Program-made: the position numbers and the translations under genes
Shown here: positions 40,005-50,121 of the stretch, one piece after another
Position numbering within the stretch: the first letter of the stretch is position 1
Layout: each line of letters begins with the position of its first letter
Assembly (NCBI GenBank): GCA_023807065.1
Contig: JAJJLU010000375.1
Span: 1-62,383 of the forward strand
DNA from: Isotricha intestinalis
Taxonomy: Eukaryota; Ciliophora; Litostomatea; Vestibuliferida; Isotrichidae
Reading direction: 5' to 3'
DNA length: 62,383 bases
Notes under the pieces: model-generated
What the model was told of the DNA's origin: nothing
The model's input: the letters and a program-made list of their open reading frames with translations, nothing else
The model's database searches: none

Positions 40005-41054
40005 TTAATCTTTTCTTTTTTTACCTAAAAAAGATTTAGATTCTTTAGATTCCAAAGATAATATTTCAAACTTATTTTCTCTTATATATAATAAATCATA
40101 AATATTATTTTTAACCTTATCATAATCAGAAAATGTTTCATTAAAAGAAATAGTTGAATTTGTTCTTGTTAAAGCATTACTTATATAATAATCATTATTA
40201 TCTTCTTCTTCTTCTTCTTCATTATTTTCTAATAAATTTAAAATATCCTTTTCACATTCATTTATAATATTATTATTTTCAATAACATTTAATTCATATA
40301 TTTCATTATAAATTAATTGTTTATATTTAATTAAATCTTCTTTTTTAAATTTTTCAGAAAATTCACTTGGATATGAAATTCCAATTAAAGCACAAGTTAA
40401 AGCAATAATAATTTGATTATATTTTTTATATATTGAATATTCATTCAAAGAAAATAAAATAAATGTATTAACAATTTCTTTATAATTATTAATTAATTTT
40501 TCAGGAAATGAATTTTTTAAGAAAATTTCTTTAATAATTAATTCTGTGACTTCTGAAGGATAAATTCTTTGAATATTCCAATGAGATTTTTTTAAAATTA
40601 TTTTTTCTGCCCAAAAGACATAAGTCATATTTATATTATGTTCACAACACCAATTTTTAAATTTTTTCACTTTTTCTGAATTTTCTAACTGTAATTGATA
40701 TTATATTTTATTTTTACTTTTAATATTATAAAACAAGAAGCTGCAAAGAAAAATATAAAAATATCATTTTTTATTTCTTTTTTTATTGAATTATTATTCC
40801 AAATGTTAAATGATATTTGTATTATGTTTATTAATTTTTCTATTTTTGATTCTTCTTCAAAAAATTCTGCCAATTCCTATTTTAAATTTTTTTATAAAAA
40901 AATTTTTTACTTCTGTTATCAAAGATAAAAAATATAATCTAAATTTATTAAATTTTGAACTTGATATATCATTATTAAAATAAAGAATATAAGAATTATA
41001 AAATAATTGTGATGATTCGAATAAATCTGACAATTTTGTCCTAAAATATGACAT
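40005..41054 (-). CDS. Cyclin-like protein, three exons
   Basis: Exon 1 is 41054-40911, exon 2 is 40876-40718 and exon 3 is 40688-40005, all in phase 0, giving 328 aa. The joins read LSLITE|ELAEFF and CFIILK|LENSEK. The spliced protein has the cyclin-fold pattern: FFFAASCFIILKLEN (the helix-3 AAxxLAxKxE position) about residue 90-104, then AEKIILKKSHWNIQ (the cyclin xExxiLkxLxW turn) and a second repeat around QIIIALTCALIGI. The C-terminus is acidic and Ser-rich. Cyclins activate cyclin-dependent kinases in cell-cycle or transcription control. Class (C/K/L-like rather than B) is a guess. The three short frames make sense only when spliced. Confidence 0.68.
40689..40717 (-). other. 29-nt GT-AG spliceosomal intron (cyclin intron 2)
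   Basis: The intron begins GTAAAAATAA and ends ATTACAG. Phase 0. Retention would hit a TAG directly after the acceptor. It splits the cyclin helix-3 region between Lys and Leu. Confidence 0.8.
40877..40910 (-). other. 34-nt GT-AG spliceosomal intron (cyclin intron 1)
   Basis: The intron begins GTAAAAAATT and ends AAAATAG. Phase 0. It is the only intron here not of 29 nt. Retention shifts the frame and meets TGA 18 nt after the acceptor. Confidence 0.75.
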
Positions 41055-41636
41055 TTTTTAAAATATAAGAATTGAAAAAAAATAATTATTTTTTATTTTT
41101 ATCATTTAATTTTATCAATAAAGATTTTATTTTTTTTGAATAGAAAAATAACATTTTTATAAAACATTATTTTAAATGAAAATAATTTTATAAATAATTT
41201 ATATCAGATATTTATTTTTCCATAATTTTTATTTGAATCACCTTTCTATTGATAGGTTGTTTCAATATAGAAAAAATCAGATATAAATTGAACTAAATAT
41301 AAAGTTAAAAAATAATTGAAGAAATTTTTGCAACTACCTCATTAATGTTATATATTTAATATTAATCATTTCAAATTATATAATTTGAAAAAGGATTATT
41401 TTTATACTTATCATTACAAAGATTTAAAGAATATTTATGTATTGATTTTTATAATTATTGTTATATTTAATTCAAAAATTAAAACAGCATTTTTAATCAT
41501 AATTGATTTAAAATTATAATAAATTTTATTAATTAAAATATATTAATTTATTATTTATTTTACTTTCAATAATTTATAAAATATCCACAAAATAAATGTA
41601 TATACTTACAAACCTAAATATTAATATTAATAATTT
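41055..41636. other. Intergenic region upstream of the cyclin gene
   Basis: About 580 bp lie between the 5' end of the cyclin gene and the 3' end of the PKG gene, both on the minus strand. The region should contain the cyclin promoter and PKG polyadenylation site. I see no ORF or RNA gene. Confidence 0.45.
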
Positions 41637-44600
41637 TTAAAAACTTGATAATAAATCATCAACAATACTTTTCTTAAGGAAATTTTCATCAATATCACTT
41701 GCACTTTGATAAATATGATTTCTCATATAATTTAATAAAGGAACATTATCATTTTTTAATAATTCATTTTCATTATTGCCAACAATAGGATTAATAGGTT
41801 TAAAAGGAGCTTCAAAGGAAAAATTTAACAATTCATCAAAATCAAAATTTTTAAAAAAATTATGATTTTTAACATTTGTAAATTTGGAAATTCTAACAGA
41901 AGGATTTTTATTCAAAAGTAAATTAATTAAATTATTAAAATTTTCATTTTTAGGGTCAGAAGGTAAATGTAAATTACTTTCAATAATTTCTTTATAAATA
42001 TCATTAATATTATTACATAATCCTCCAAAAGGTACTCTTCCATAAAAAATTTCATATAAGACAACACCAGTACTCCAATAATCAATTTCAAAAGAATAAG
42101 GTTTACCTAATATTACTTCAGGTGACATATAATGTGGAGTTCCTGTTACTGTATTTGTATAATCTTTCATTAAATATTTTGCTACTCCAAAATCTATTAA
42201 TTTTAGATATCCATTTGAATTCATCATTAAATTATCTGGTTTTATATCTCTATGAATTATTTTTCTTTGCGCTAAATAATGAAGAACACTAAATAATATT
42301 CCACCAAAAAATTTTACTTCTTCTAAATTACGTAGTTTTTCCTTGTCTTTCATTTCTAAATATTTCCTCATATTTATTCCATTAACATATTCCATTATAA
42401 AGAATATATAATCTCTTGTTTTAAAAGTATTATTTAAATGAACTATAAATGGATGTAGTACTTGTTGCATTATTGTTTTTTCATTTAAATATGAATTTGC
42501 ATTTTCTTTATTTACTGATATTTTATATAATTCTGCAGTTTTAAGTGCAAATAATTTTTTTTTATTATGTACTAAATATACTTGACCATAAGAACCACTT
42601 CCTAAATCTGTAATATAATATAAATTTTCTAATGTTATATTTACATCATTTAAATTGATCATTTTTCTTAAATTTAAAAAGAAATCACTTTTATTTACTA
42701 TATCATTATATGTGTCTTTATCTATTACAAATAATATTGAATTTGTACTACTTATAAAATCTGCTATTTGAGAAAAATTGACTATTTGACTTGATATATC
42801 TCCAAAAGATTTTCCTTTTATTAATGTTTTTAAATCCACTCCATTTATATTTATTTTAATTTCTCCATTATATATATAAAAAAAATTGTTTGATTTTGGA
42901 CCATCTTTTAATATTATTTGACCAGGACGACATTTTTTTTCTTTAATTGAATTTATTATTTGAAACATTTTAAATTCACTTAAATATTTAAATACAGAAA
43001 ATTTTCTAAGTGATATAATTAAATCTAAAGGATTTATTTTATAAGTTTTAAATATATCATTTTTAATTAATTTAGGTAATAAAGATTCCCAATCACATTC
43101 AAAAACAATTGTTTCATCTCCAATTAAATTATACATTATATCAACATCAATTGTAACTGAATCAGTATGAAATAATCCATTATTTAATATATTTTTATTA
43201 GAAATCATGCTAATTTTTTCTGGAATATTAGATATATCTTTAGCAAGTAATTTATTTTTAATTACTGTTCCTGAAATTGGTAAAATTAATTTTTTTTGAT
43301 TTTTCATTAAAATTGTATCATTATAATAAAATTTTAATTGAAATAAAGGAAAACATCTTTCAATAATTTTATCATTAGATATATGAGATAAAAATTCATC
43401 ATTTTTAACTGCATTAATATATAATTGTTGAACAATATATTGAACACATTTATCTCCTAAACAAGAAAAAATATCTTCATATGCTATTTGAATTAAACTT
43501 GTTTTAGGCTCTGCAATATATTTATATAATGATTCTATTTGATTAAATAATCCTATTTCTCCAAAAATATTTCCATCAGTTATTTTTTTAATAATAATAT
43601 TATTTTTTACAACTTTTATACATCCTGATATAATATAATAAACTTTATCACTTAAAGAATCTTCTTCTAATAAAACTTTGTTTTCATGTATTTTAACTTT
43701 ATTTGAAAGTGAACATAAATTCATTAATTTATTATCATCAATATCAGAGAATAAAAAGTGCTTTTTTAAATAAGCAAATTTTTCTTCATTTCTTTTTCTT
43801 TCTATTTCACCAACCATTTTCCTATATTTTTCAAGAGGTAAGACAAATAAATATGTTCTTCCAATTGATTTAATATAACAAGTATTAGTTTTATATTTTA
43901 ATAAAGCTTGAGTTCCTATTCCATTTAGTTTACTTAATTCAAATATTTGATTATCAATTCCATATTCTAATTTTCCTTTTTCAATTATATAAAAAATATC
44001 TTGATTTTGATTTTGTTCAAAAAAAACTACTCCATCTTTAATTCTTTTATAACTAATAGTATTTAATATCATATTTATAAAACTTTCTGACATATCAGAA
44101 TCAATTAATTCATTATAAGTTAAAACATTAATTAACATTTCTCTTTGTTTTTCAGTTAATTCTTTATTTATTTCTTTTATTGGAGGATGCTTTTTTAAAG
44201 ATTTAATTGAAGTACTTTTTATAACAATACTATCTACCAATGTTGATTTTCTTGTTGAAATATTTTCTTTATCTTTATTATCTTTTTCTTTATTATCTTT
44301 TAATTTATTTTCTAATATATTATTTAAATTTGAATATTCATTTTCTTCAAATATTCTTAAATTTTTATTTGATTGATTTGGAGGAACTTGATATAATTTT
44401 TTATGTGATAAATTTGTTGGTTGTAATATGTTTGGGTTTAGAATTTTAGAAAATTTTTTTTGGTATAAAAATTTATTTTTAAATTGATTATCCATTGAAA
44501 TTGCAAATGATTTTCTTTTTTTTTCTAAAGGAATATTTTTTATTTTTAATTTATTTGATATTATATTATCCTTATAATTGTCTACTGTTGCTCCTCTATT

Positions 44601-44795
44601 TATTGATATTTGTGGAGTTATTTTTTTTGATGAATGCTTTTTCCCCTTTGTTGATTTATGCCCTAATGAAATTTGTTGCATTTTTATATTATCATTATTT
44701 ATTATAGTTTGAGTATTATCTATCTTTTCGTTATCTATTTGAATTGTTTCATTTTTAAATGAAACAAAATTCTTTTTACAACATACAACTCCCAT
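41637..44795 (-). CDS. cGMP-dependent protein kinase (PKG)-like, four cNMP-binding-like modules
   Basis: This 1052-aa protein has the architecture of alveolate PKG: four cNMP-binding-like modules (roughly residues 235-330, 345-450, 455-610, 615-715) and a C-terminal AGC kinase domain (about 730-990). Kinase motifs are GSGSYGQVYL, FALK, HRDIKPDN, DFGVAKY and TGTPHYMSPE, all intact. The N-terminus MGVVCCKK fits dual myristoylation and palmitoylation, as in apicomplexan PKG. The phosphate-binding cassettes are unusual: module B reads FGEIGLFN and module D FGDISSQ, but neither has the conserved arginine (P-R-x-A), and modules A and C lack the motif. Activation by cGMP is therefore uncertain. In other alveolates PKG controls calcium release and secretion. 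Confidence 0.88.
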   Translation of the reverse strand: MGVVCCKKNFVSFKNETIQIDNEKIDNTQTIINNDNIKMQQISLGHKSTKGKKHSSKKITPQISINRGATVDNYKDNIISNKLKIKNIPLEKKRKSFAISMDNQFKNKFLYQKKFSKILNPNILQPTNLSHKKLYQVPPNQSNKNLRIFEENEYSNLNNILENKLKDNKEKDNKDKENISTRKSTLVDSIVIKSTSIKSLKKHPPIKEINKELTEKQREMLINVLTYNELIDSDMSESFINMILNTISYKRIKDGVVFFEQNQNQDIFYIIEKGKLEYGIDNQIFELSKLNGIGTQALLKYKTNTCYIKSIGRTYLFVLPLEKYRKMVGEIERKRNEEKFAYLKKHFLFSDIDDNKLMNLCSLSNKVKIHENKVLLEEDSLSDKVYYIISGCIKVVKNNIIIKKITDGNIFGEIGLFNQIESLYKYIAEPKTSLIQIAYEDIFSCLGDKCVQYIVQQLYINAVKNDEFLSHISNDKIIERCFPLFQLKFYYNDTILMKNQKKLILPISGTVIKNKLLAKDISNIPEKISMISNKNILNNGLFHTDSVTIDVDIMYNLIGDETIVFECDWESLLPKLIKNDIFKTYKINPLDLIISLRKFSVFKYLSEFKMFQIINSIKEKKCRPGQIILKDGPKSNNFFYIYNGEIKININGVDLKTLIKGKSFGDISSQIVNFSQIADFISSTNSILFVIDKDTYNDIVNKSDFFLNLRKMINLNDVNITLENLYYITDLGSGSYGQVYLVHNKKKLFALKTAELYKISVNKENANSYLNEKTIMQQVLHPFIVHLNNTFKTRDYIFFIMEYVNGINMRKYLEMKDKEKLRNLEEVKFFGGILFSVLHYLAQRKIIHRDIKPDNLMMNSNGYLKLIDFGVAKYLMKDYTNTVTGTPHYMSPEVILGKPYSFEIDYWSTGVVLYEIFYGRVPFGGLCNNINDIYKEIIESNLHLPSDPKNENFNNLINLLLNKNPSVRISKFTNVKNHNFFKNFDFDELLNFSFEAPFKPINPIVGNNENELLKNDNVPLLNYMRNHIYQSASDIDENFLKKSIVDDLLSSF

Positions 44796-45135
44796 ATAAT
44801 TAAATTTACAACAAAATTTTTATTTTTTTTTATTAATTTAATTATTTATTTTTTTTCTGATCTTTTTTATTAAATGAAATTATAGTTTTTTCTATTACTA
44901 TAATGATACTCTTTTTCATTTATCATTAATTTATTTAAATTATTCTTTTATCAGATAAATAATTATTTAAAATAAAATAAAAAAAATATATCCCAAAAAA
45001 ACAAAACAAATTTAAATTGAAAAAAGTAAAAAAAAATTTTTTTCTCAAATTGGAAAAAAAACTTTCCAAAAAAAAAAAAGAATAAAAAAAAGAAATTTAT
45101 TTCTGAGGAATCTATTATTACTTAAATAATAATAT
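44796..45135. other. Intergenic spacer upstream of the PKG gene
   Basis: About 340 bp lie between the PKG start and the eL22 stop, both on the minus strand. The spacer contains poly(A)/poly(T) runs and no visible gene. It should hold the PKG promoter. Confidence 0.45.
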
Positions 45136-45519
45136 TTAAGCCTCATTTTTTCTTAAAACTTTAACTGCATAAGAATTAGGAGCACTAGAAGCAACAGTAA
45201 GATATCTAACAATACCTTCTCTTTTCAAGAATTTTTTAACTAAATATCTAATATATCTTTTAGAAAATTTCATTTGAGTATCAACTTGAATAACTAAAGT
45301 ATTTTTTGATTTAGCATCAGAAGTACTTACTTTAATCGAATCACCTAATTTTCCTTTTAAACCATTTACTTTAATATTAGAATTTAAATATTTTGATGCA
45401 GCCTCAAGAGATAAAAGTTTATTTTCTACAGGAGAACTAAAATCTACTGTGTATTTTTTATATGATTTTTCCTTCTTTTCTACTTGCTTTTTCACTTCTT
45501 TTGGTTGTTCTGTACTCAT
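45136..45519 (-). CDS. RPL22: 60S ribosomal protein eL22
   Basis: This 127-aa protein is a near full-length eL22. It has a Lys-rich N-terminal extension, then YTVDFSSPVENKLL, the IKVNGLKGKLGD loop and a strand set around TLVIQVDTQMKFSKRYIRYL. The closing helix VKKFLKREGIVRYL and the strand ASSAPNSYAVKVL follow. These blocks align with RPL22 (KVNGKAGNLG, FSKRYLKYLTKKYLKK, NSKESYELRY). eL22 binds 28S rRNA on the outside of the large subunit. The acidic tail of animal RPL22 is missing, as in many protists. Codon use is a little richer in C and G than in neighbours, as expected for a highly expressed gene. Confidence 0.95.
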   Translation of the reverse strand: MSTEQPKEVKKQVEKKEKSYKKYTVDFSSPVENKLLSLEAASKYLNSNIKVNGLKGKLGDSIKVSTSDAKSKNTLVIQVDTQMKFSKRYIRYLVKKFLKREGIVRYLTVASSAPNSYAVKVLRKNEA

Positions 45520-45711
45520 TTTATGATATAAATAAAATTTAATCTTATTTTTTTTATTTAAATTATTTATTAAAAATTATTTTTTTTTTCTTCTTCTTCT
45601 TATTTTAATTATTTTTTGGTTCAATGTGTTTATAACAATTTGAATAATTGAAAATGAAAATAATTGTTTATTTACATCAAATAAAATTATAAAGTTTAAT
45701 ATTAAATATAA

Positions 45712-46512
45712 ATGTCAAAAGTATATCAACCTCATCAAAAATTATTTTCAAAACCATATAATGATTCATCAAATAATATAAATCAAAGTGTTCAAGATAT
45801 AATAGATTTATACAGTCAAAATAATCCATATTTAAAAAATATATCAAATAATAGAAATAATATTACTATAGATTATCCTAAACATTATTCTCCTTCTTAT
45901 AGATCTCCTGTTTCTTTACCTTCAATTAATTCAAATTTTAAAAAACCAAATCATAGTCAAGTTAAAAAATTAAATAATAGTATTAATGAAGGAAATTTAT
46001 TTTCTTCTATAGGAAGTAATATTCTTAAAGAAAAAAAACCATTAAAAAGAGATAGAACTGAAATAATGTTATTAAATAATAATAATAATAGTAATATTCT
46101 TCCTCAAATAAATAATATCACTAATATAAATATTCATATTTATCAAAATGGAAATCACAATTTTCCTATTAATAATAATGGAATTAATACAAATAGAAAA
46201 AAAATGAAATTAAGAGGAAATATTAAAATAAATAATACTTTTAATAAAGGAGGTTCTTCTGCTAATACAACTTTACCTATTTCTATTCCAGATGATTTTA
46301 ATCCAATAGCAAATAATATTCCAAAAGGATTAATCAATAGTAATAGTAATCAAAATATTACAGGAAGAAAAGATAATAATAATATTAATAATAATAATAA
46401 TAATAGTTTATCTTCTATTGATAATTCTGTTAATTTTCTTAGAGATTTTTCTAATGAACCTAATACTTTTATTTTATTTTTAAAATTAATTCAAAGGCCA
46501 TATGGATATTGA
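45712..46512 (+). CDS. N-terminal disordered part of the FCP1/NIF phosphatase (frame 1)
   Basis: This frame encodes 266 aa of Asn/Ser-rich, disordered sequence with no domain. It ends in TGA at 46510-46512, the only gene-associated TGA terminator in the window. It overlaps the following phosphatase frame by 11 bases (ATG at 46502), which is in the +1 frame. Very short intergenic distances are normal here but overlaps are not, so I infer this is the N-terminal region of the same protein. The join could be by a +1 ribosomal frameshift near the TGA, a 91-nt GT-AG intron (46406-46496), or a one-base insertion error. A separate small gene is possible. Confidence 0.6.
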   Translation: MSKVYQPHQKLFSKPYNDSSNNINQSVQDIIDLYSQNNPYLKNISNNRNNITIDYPKHYSPSYRSPVSLPSINSNFKKPNHSQVKKLNNSINEGNLFSSIGSNILKEKKPLKRDRTEIMLLNNNNNSNILPQINNITNINIHIYQNGNHNFPINNNGINTNRKKMKLRGNIKINNTFNKGGSSANTTLPISIPDDFNPIANNIPKGLINSNSNQNITGRKDNNNINNNNNNSLSSIDNSVNFLRDFSNEPNTFILFLKLIQRPYGY

Positions 46513-47821
46513 AATTATTATTGATAAATCTTTTGGAGGAAACAGAAATAATGTTTTTAGAAGAAAAACTAATATTGTAATTACTAATGAAACTATATTT
46601 AGATTATCTAAATTAATAAATAATTATTTTAATATTATTTCTGCTATATATTCGAACAACACTTCTGTTGTAAATGATAATTTCTTTTTATTTCAATATA
46701 TGAATAATCTCTTTCATAAATGTATAAAAGTACAAATGTTAATTTTTAGTTCATTAATGGTAACTTTAAGTCAATTAGGTCTTTATGAAATTAGTTCAAT
46801 GATAAAAAATCATTTTCATAAAATAATAAAAGAATTAACAAATCCTCTTTTAAATATATTTGAATTATTCATCCATGAAGAATTAAACATAAATTATCCA
46901 GATATGATAAAAACAAATTTAAGACCAGATTTTACTGAAAGATTTAATAAAATATATGTAGAAAGTAAATTAAATAAAGTATATAAAAATAGTGAATTAT
47001 TATCAATGATAAATAAAAATATAGATAAATGTTCAAATAGTTTAAAATATTATTCAACATTGAATTTAAAATATTCTTTAATAAAACCATATGGAGATGC
47101 ATTAAATCAATTAATTATTTCAGTAGAAAGAAAAACATTAACTCAATTTTCAAATATAATATTAAATACAATTCTTTTTGGAGAATTAGAAGTAAATAGA
47201 AATAAATTATTAACAAGACCAGTTTTAATAAATTCAATAAATAATATTGCTCCTTTTCTTCCTCCAATTGAACCTAAATTTAAATTTACTCTTGTTTTAG
47301 ATATGGATGAGACTTTAATTCATTTTTTTTTCACTCATATAAATGGAATGTTCTTTGTAAGACCTTATTGTTTAGATTTTTTAAATGAATTAAATAATTT
47401 ATATGAAATAATAACTTTTACAGCAGGAACTAAAGATTACGCTGATAATATTTTAAATCAATTAGATATTAATGGTGATATAATTAAATATAGATTATAT
47501 AGACAACATACTTCAATTATAGGATGTAATGTTTATAAAGATTTAAGTAAAATTGGAAGAGATCTTAATAAAACTATTATTATTGATAATTTAAGAGAAA
47601 ATTTTAAAATGCAACCTAATAACGGAATTTTTATTAAAACTTGGACTTCTGATGTAAATGATACTCAATTTAGGGATTTAAAAAGAATTTTAAAAGATAT
47701 TGTTGAATTAAATGTAACTGATGTTAAATATATTATTTCTAAAATGAATGAAGATATTAGATTATCTAAAAATGTAATTAATCCATATGCTAATATTGAT
47801 ATTAGCAAATATCTAAAGTAA
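46502..47821 (+). CDS. FCP1/NIF-type (HAD-family) CTD phosphatase
   Basis: This 439-aa frame carries an FCP1-like homology domain about residues 255-425. It has LVLDMDET (the DxDxT nucleophile motif, about residue 265), ITFTAGTKDYAD (motif II Thr), a KDLSKIGRDL stretch and TIIIDNL (motif III). These are the conserved blocks of SCP/Dullard/TFIIF-interacting CTD phosphatases, which remove phosphate from Ser residues of RNA polymerase II CTD or other proteins. The first 250 residues are helical and not recognised. The frame is open upstream only to 46490, so the true N-terminus probably lies in the preceding frame. The second copy of the DxDxT aspartate is intact, so activity is likely. Confidence 0.88.
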   Translation: MDIEIIIDKSFGGNRNNVFRRKTNIVITNETIFRLSKLINNYFNIISAIYSNNTSVVNDNFFLFQYMNNLFHKCIKVQMLIFSSLMVTLSQLGLYEISSMIKNHFHKIIKELTNPLLNIFELFIHEELNINYPDMIKTNLRPDFTERFNKIYVESKLNKVYKNSELLSMINKNIDKCSNSLKYYSTLNLKYSLIKPYGDALNQLIISVERKTLTQFSNIILNTILFGELEVNRNKLLTRPVLINSINNIAPFLPPIEPKFKFTLVLDMDETLIHFFFTHINGMFFVRPYCLDFLNELNNLYEIITFTAGTKDYADNILNQLDINGDIIKYRLYRQHTSIIGCNVYKDLSKIGRDLNKTIIIDNLRENFKMQPNNGIFIKTWTSDVNDTQFRDLKRILKDIVELNVTDVKYIISKMNEDIRLSKNVINPYANIDISKYLK

Positions 47822-48276
47822 TGAAAAGTTTTAATGATATAATTAAGGTAAGATTCTACTTTTTTATTATATTCAATTCAATTAAAAACAATACTTTTAA
47901 ATTTATTATATAAGTCTATAAATTAAATTTATTTATTTTTTATTTCATGTATACCATGAAAAATATATAGATTTTTTATAAAAAAGGATTTTTCTATTTG
48001 ATGCTTATTGATTAATTGAATAATTTCTTTCACATAAAAAAATAAGATTGAGTTCATTTATATTTATAATTAAGAATATTGTAAATTCAATTTAGCAGAG
48101 ATATGATTTTTAAAATGAATTTACTTAATAAATTTATTTGAAATATTAAAAATGATTATTTCAATATAAATAAATTTTAAAAACATAATATTCATATTCA
48201 ATAAATAAAGAAATTAAAACCTATTAAACTATATTCTATTAATAAATTATTTATTTTATTTTTATAAAAAATTATA
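47822..48276. other. Convergent intergenic region
   Basis: About 455 bp lie between two convergent gene ends. The sequence is A/T-rich with no ORF, RNA gene or repeat that I can support. Confidence 0.45.
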
Positions 48277-50121
48277 TTAAGATAAAACTTTATTTCCAAA
48301 CAAAGCAGAAAAAACTAAATCATTTTGTAAGCTAGTTTCAGCGGTTAATATTTTATGAATTTTTTTATGATTTTCAATAGTATTCTTAAAAAGTTTAATT
48401 TGTTGTTCTTTTAGATCTTCTTGTAATTTTTCTAAATAATCAAGTCTAAATCTTAAAATAACAATATTTTCTAAAAAATCTTTGGTTTCAGAATCTTGTT
48501 CAATTAAATTAAAAACTGAACCTATATCATCTTTTTTTGGATTTAAATTTCCTCCTTGTTCTAATAAAGTTTCTTTTAAATCATTTGTTATATTTTCAAT
48601 TTTTAATTCTTCCATTTTTTTATCATTTTGTAATTTAAAAGCGTCTTTATGGCTATTAAATAAATTATTAAAAACTTTATTTAAATGAATATCAGTTTTA
48701 GTTAAAAGATTATTTTTTTTTCTTAACATTTCAATTTCTTCTTGAATTCGATTTTTCTTTCTTAAATTTTTATTTTTTTTAGCATTTAAATACATTTGAT
48801 TAAAAAATGCAAATTTTTTTTCAACATTAGATTTTTCATTTTTATTTTTTAAGACTTTAATTATGATTTTTAATTGGGAAATTTCAAGAGCAATATTTGC
48901 TTGTTCAATTAAATAATCACATTGTTGATGATTTAAAAATTTAGGAAAATGAGAATATTCTAAATCACTTTGTAATTCTAATAAATGTTTTATACACCAA
49001 ACTAATCCATTTTCTCTTACATCATATCCTTTTTTTAATATTTCTAAATAATATTCTTTTTGACTTGATAATATTCCTAATTTTATTATTTTTAAATAAT
49101 TTTCTTCTTCTTTTAATAAATTTATTTCCTTTTCTTTCTTTAATTTTATTTCTTCTTGTTTTTTTAAATCTAATAAATATTTTCTGTGAAAATTTCTTAT
49201 TTTTTGATTTAAATTATTTATTTCTATTGTTTTTTGCCTTGATACATATAATAATTCTTCTTTTGTACTTTTTCCTTCTTTTTGAATATTTTCCAGTGAT
49301 TGTTGAACATTTAATATTTCTACTTTAATACTATTTTTTTGTTCATTAAATTTTGAAGTTAAGTTATTTATTTCTGTGAAAATTTTACTTAATTCAGTTT
49401 CACTTTCAATTCTTTCATTTTTTTTATTCATATATTGAATTGATATATTCATTAAATTTCTTCTTTCATAATTTTCTTGATTTTTTTTTTCTTTTATTAT
49501 TTTTCTATATATTTGAGAATTTATTTTTTTATCATTCAATAAATTAAATGAATTTGAATCAAATCCAAAATTTGATTCAAAACTTCTTTGTTGATTATTT
49601 TCAATTGTAAAAAAATTAAATTTATTTTTAGTTTTTGCTATATTATTTAATAATAATATTGTTTGTTCTTCTTTATCTTTTTTAATAAAATTTTGAATAA
49701 TATTATTATGACTTGCTTTAGTTTTATTTTTAATAATTTTTCTTAATTCATCATTTGAAGTTTCTAAAATTTTTTGAAAAGAATCTAATTTAATTAATTT
49801 AGGTTTACTTTTAGATTTAGAATATTTAAGTTTTAATGAAGAATATAATCTCTCAGATTCATTTGAAATCTGAATTAAATTATCTCTATCCCAATTTCTT
49901 AATTTTATTACTTCCATTTCTCCTGTTCTTTCAGTTATTGAATAATTTTTTGTAAAAGATATATTTGAATTTTGAGATTTATTTTGAACATTTGATATAA
50001 AATCTTTTATTGATAATTTCACTAATTTTGTTCTTGTTTTTATATTTCTCTTTATTCCATTCGTCATTAATGATTTATTTAATCCTTCCGTTGTTGTTGT
50101 TGAATTTAATATTGAAGACAT
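48277..50121 (-). CDS. Coiled-coil protein of unknown function with conserved helical core
   Basis: This 614-aa protein has a basic disordered N-terminus (1-190). Coiled coil follows (about 215-350) and then a more conserved core. That core includes GYDVRENGLVWCIKHLLEL and FPKFLNHQQCDYLIEQANIA (about 365-420), and coiled coil resumes after it. The G-x-DVR-x-x-GL-x-W pattern with a following helical FLD/FLN segment occurs, to my recollection, in protist coiled-coil proteins of unknown function. No membrane segment or catalytic motif is visible. It is transcribed away from the GTPase gene across a 314 bp divergent promoter region. Confidence 0.75.
   Translation of the reverse strand: MSSILNSTTTTEGLNKSLMTNGIKRNIKTRTKLVKLSIKDFISNVQNKSQNSNISFTKNYSITERTGEMEVIKLRNWDRDNLIQISNESERLYSSLKLKYSKSKSKPKLIKLDSFQKILETSNDELRKIIKNKTKASHNNIIQNFIKKDKEEQTILLLNNIAKTKNKFNFFTIENNQQRSFESNFGFDSNSFNLLNDKKINSQIYRKIIKEKKNQENYERRNLMNISIQYMNKKNERIESETELSKIFTEINNLTSKFNEQKNSIKVEILNVQQSLENIQKEGKSTKEELLYVSRQKTIEINNLNQKIRNFHRKYLLDLKKQEEIKLKKEKEINLLKEEENYLKIIKLGILSSQKEYYLEILKKGYDVRENGLVWCIKHLLELQSDLEYSHFPKFLNHQQCDYLIEQANIALEISQLKIIIKVLKNKNEKSNVEKKFAFFNQMYLNAKKNKNLRKKNRIQEEIEMLRKKNNLLTKTDIHLNKVFNNLFNSHKDAFKLQNDKKMEELKIENITNDLKETLLEQGGNLNPKKDDIGSVFNLIEQDSETKDFLENIVILRFRLDYLEKLQEDLKEQQIKLFKNTIENHKKIHKILTAETSLQNDLVFSALFGNKVLS

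Noticed and set aside
40695..40928. Plus-strand 77-codon frame over the cyclin gene
   Set aside because: The minus strand gives a spliced cyclin-like protein with proper GT-AG introns; the plus frame runs through them and has no family signal.
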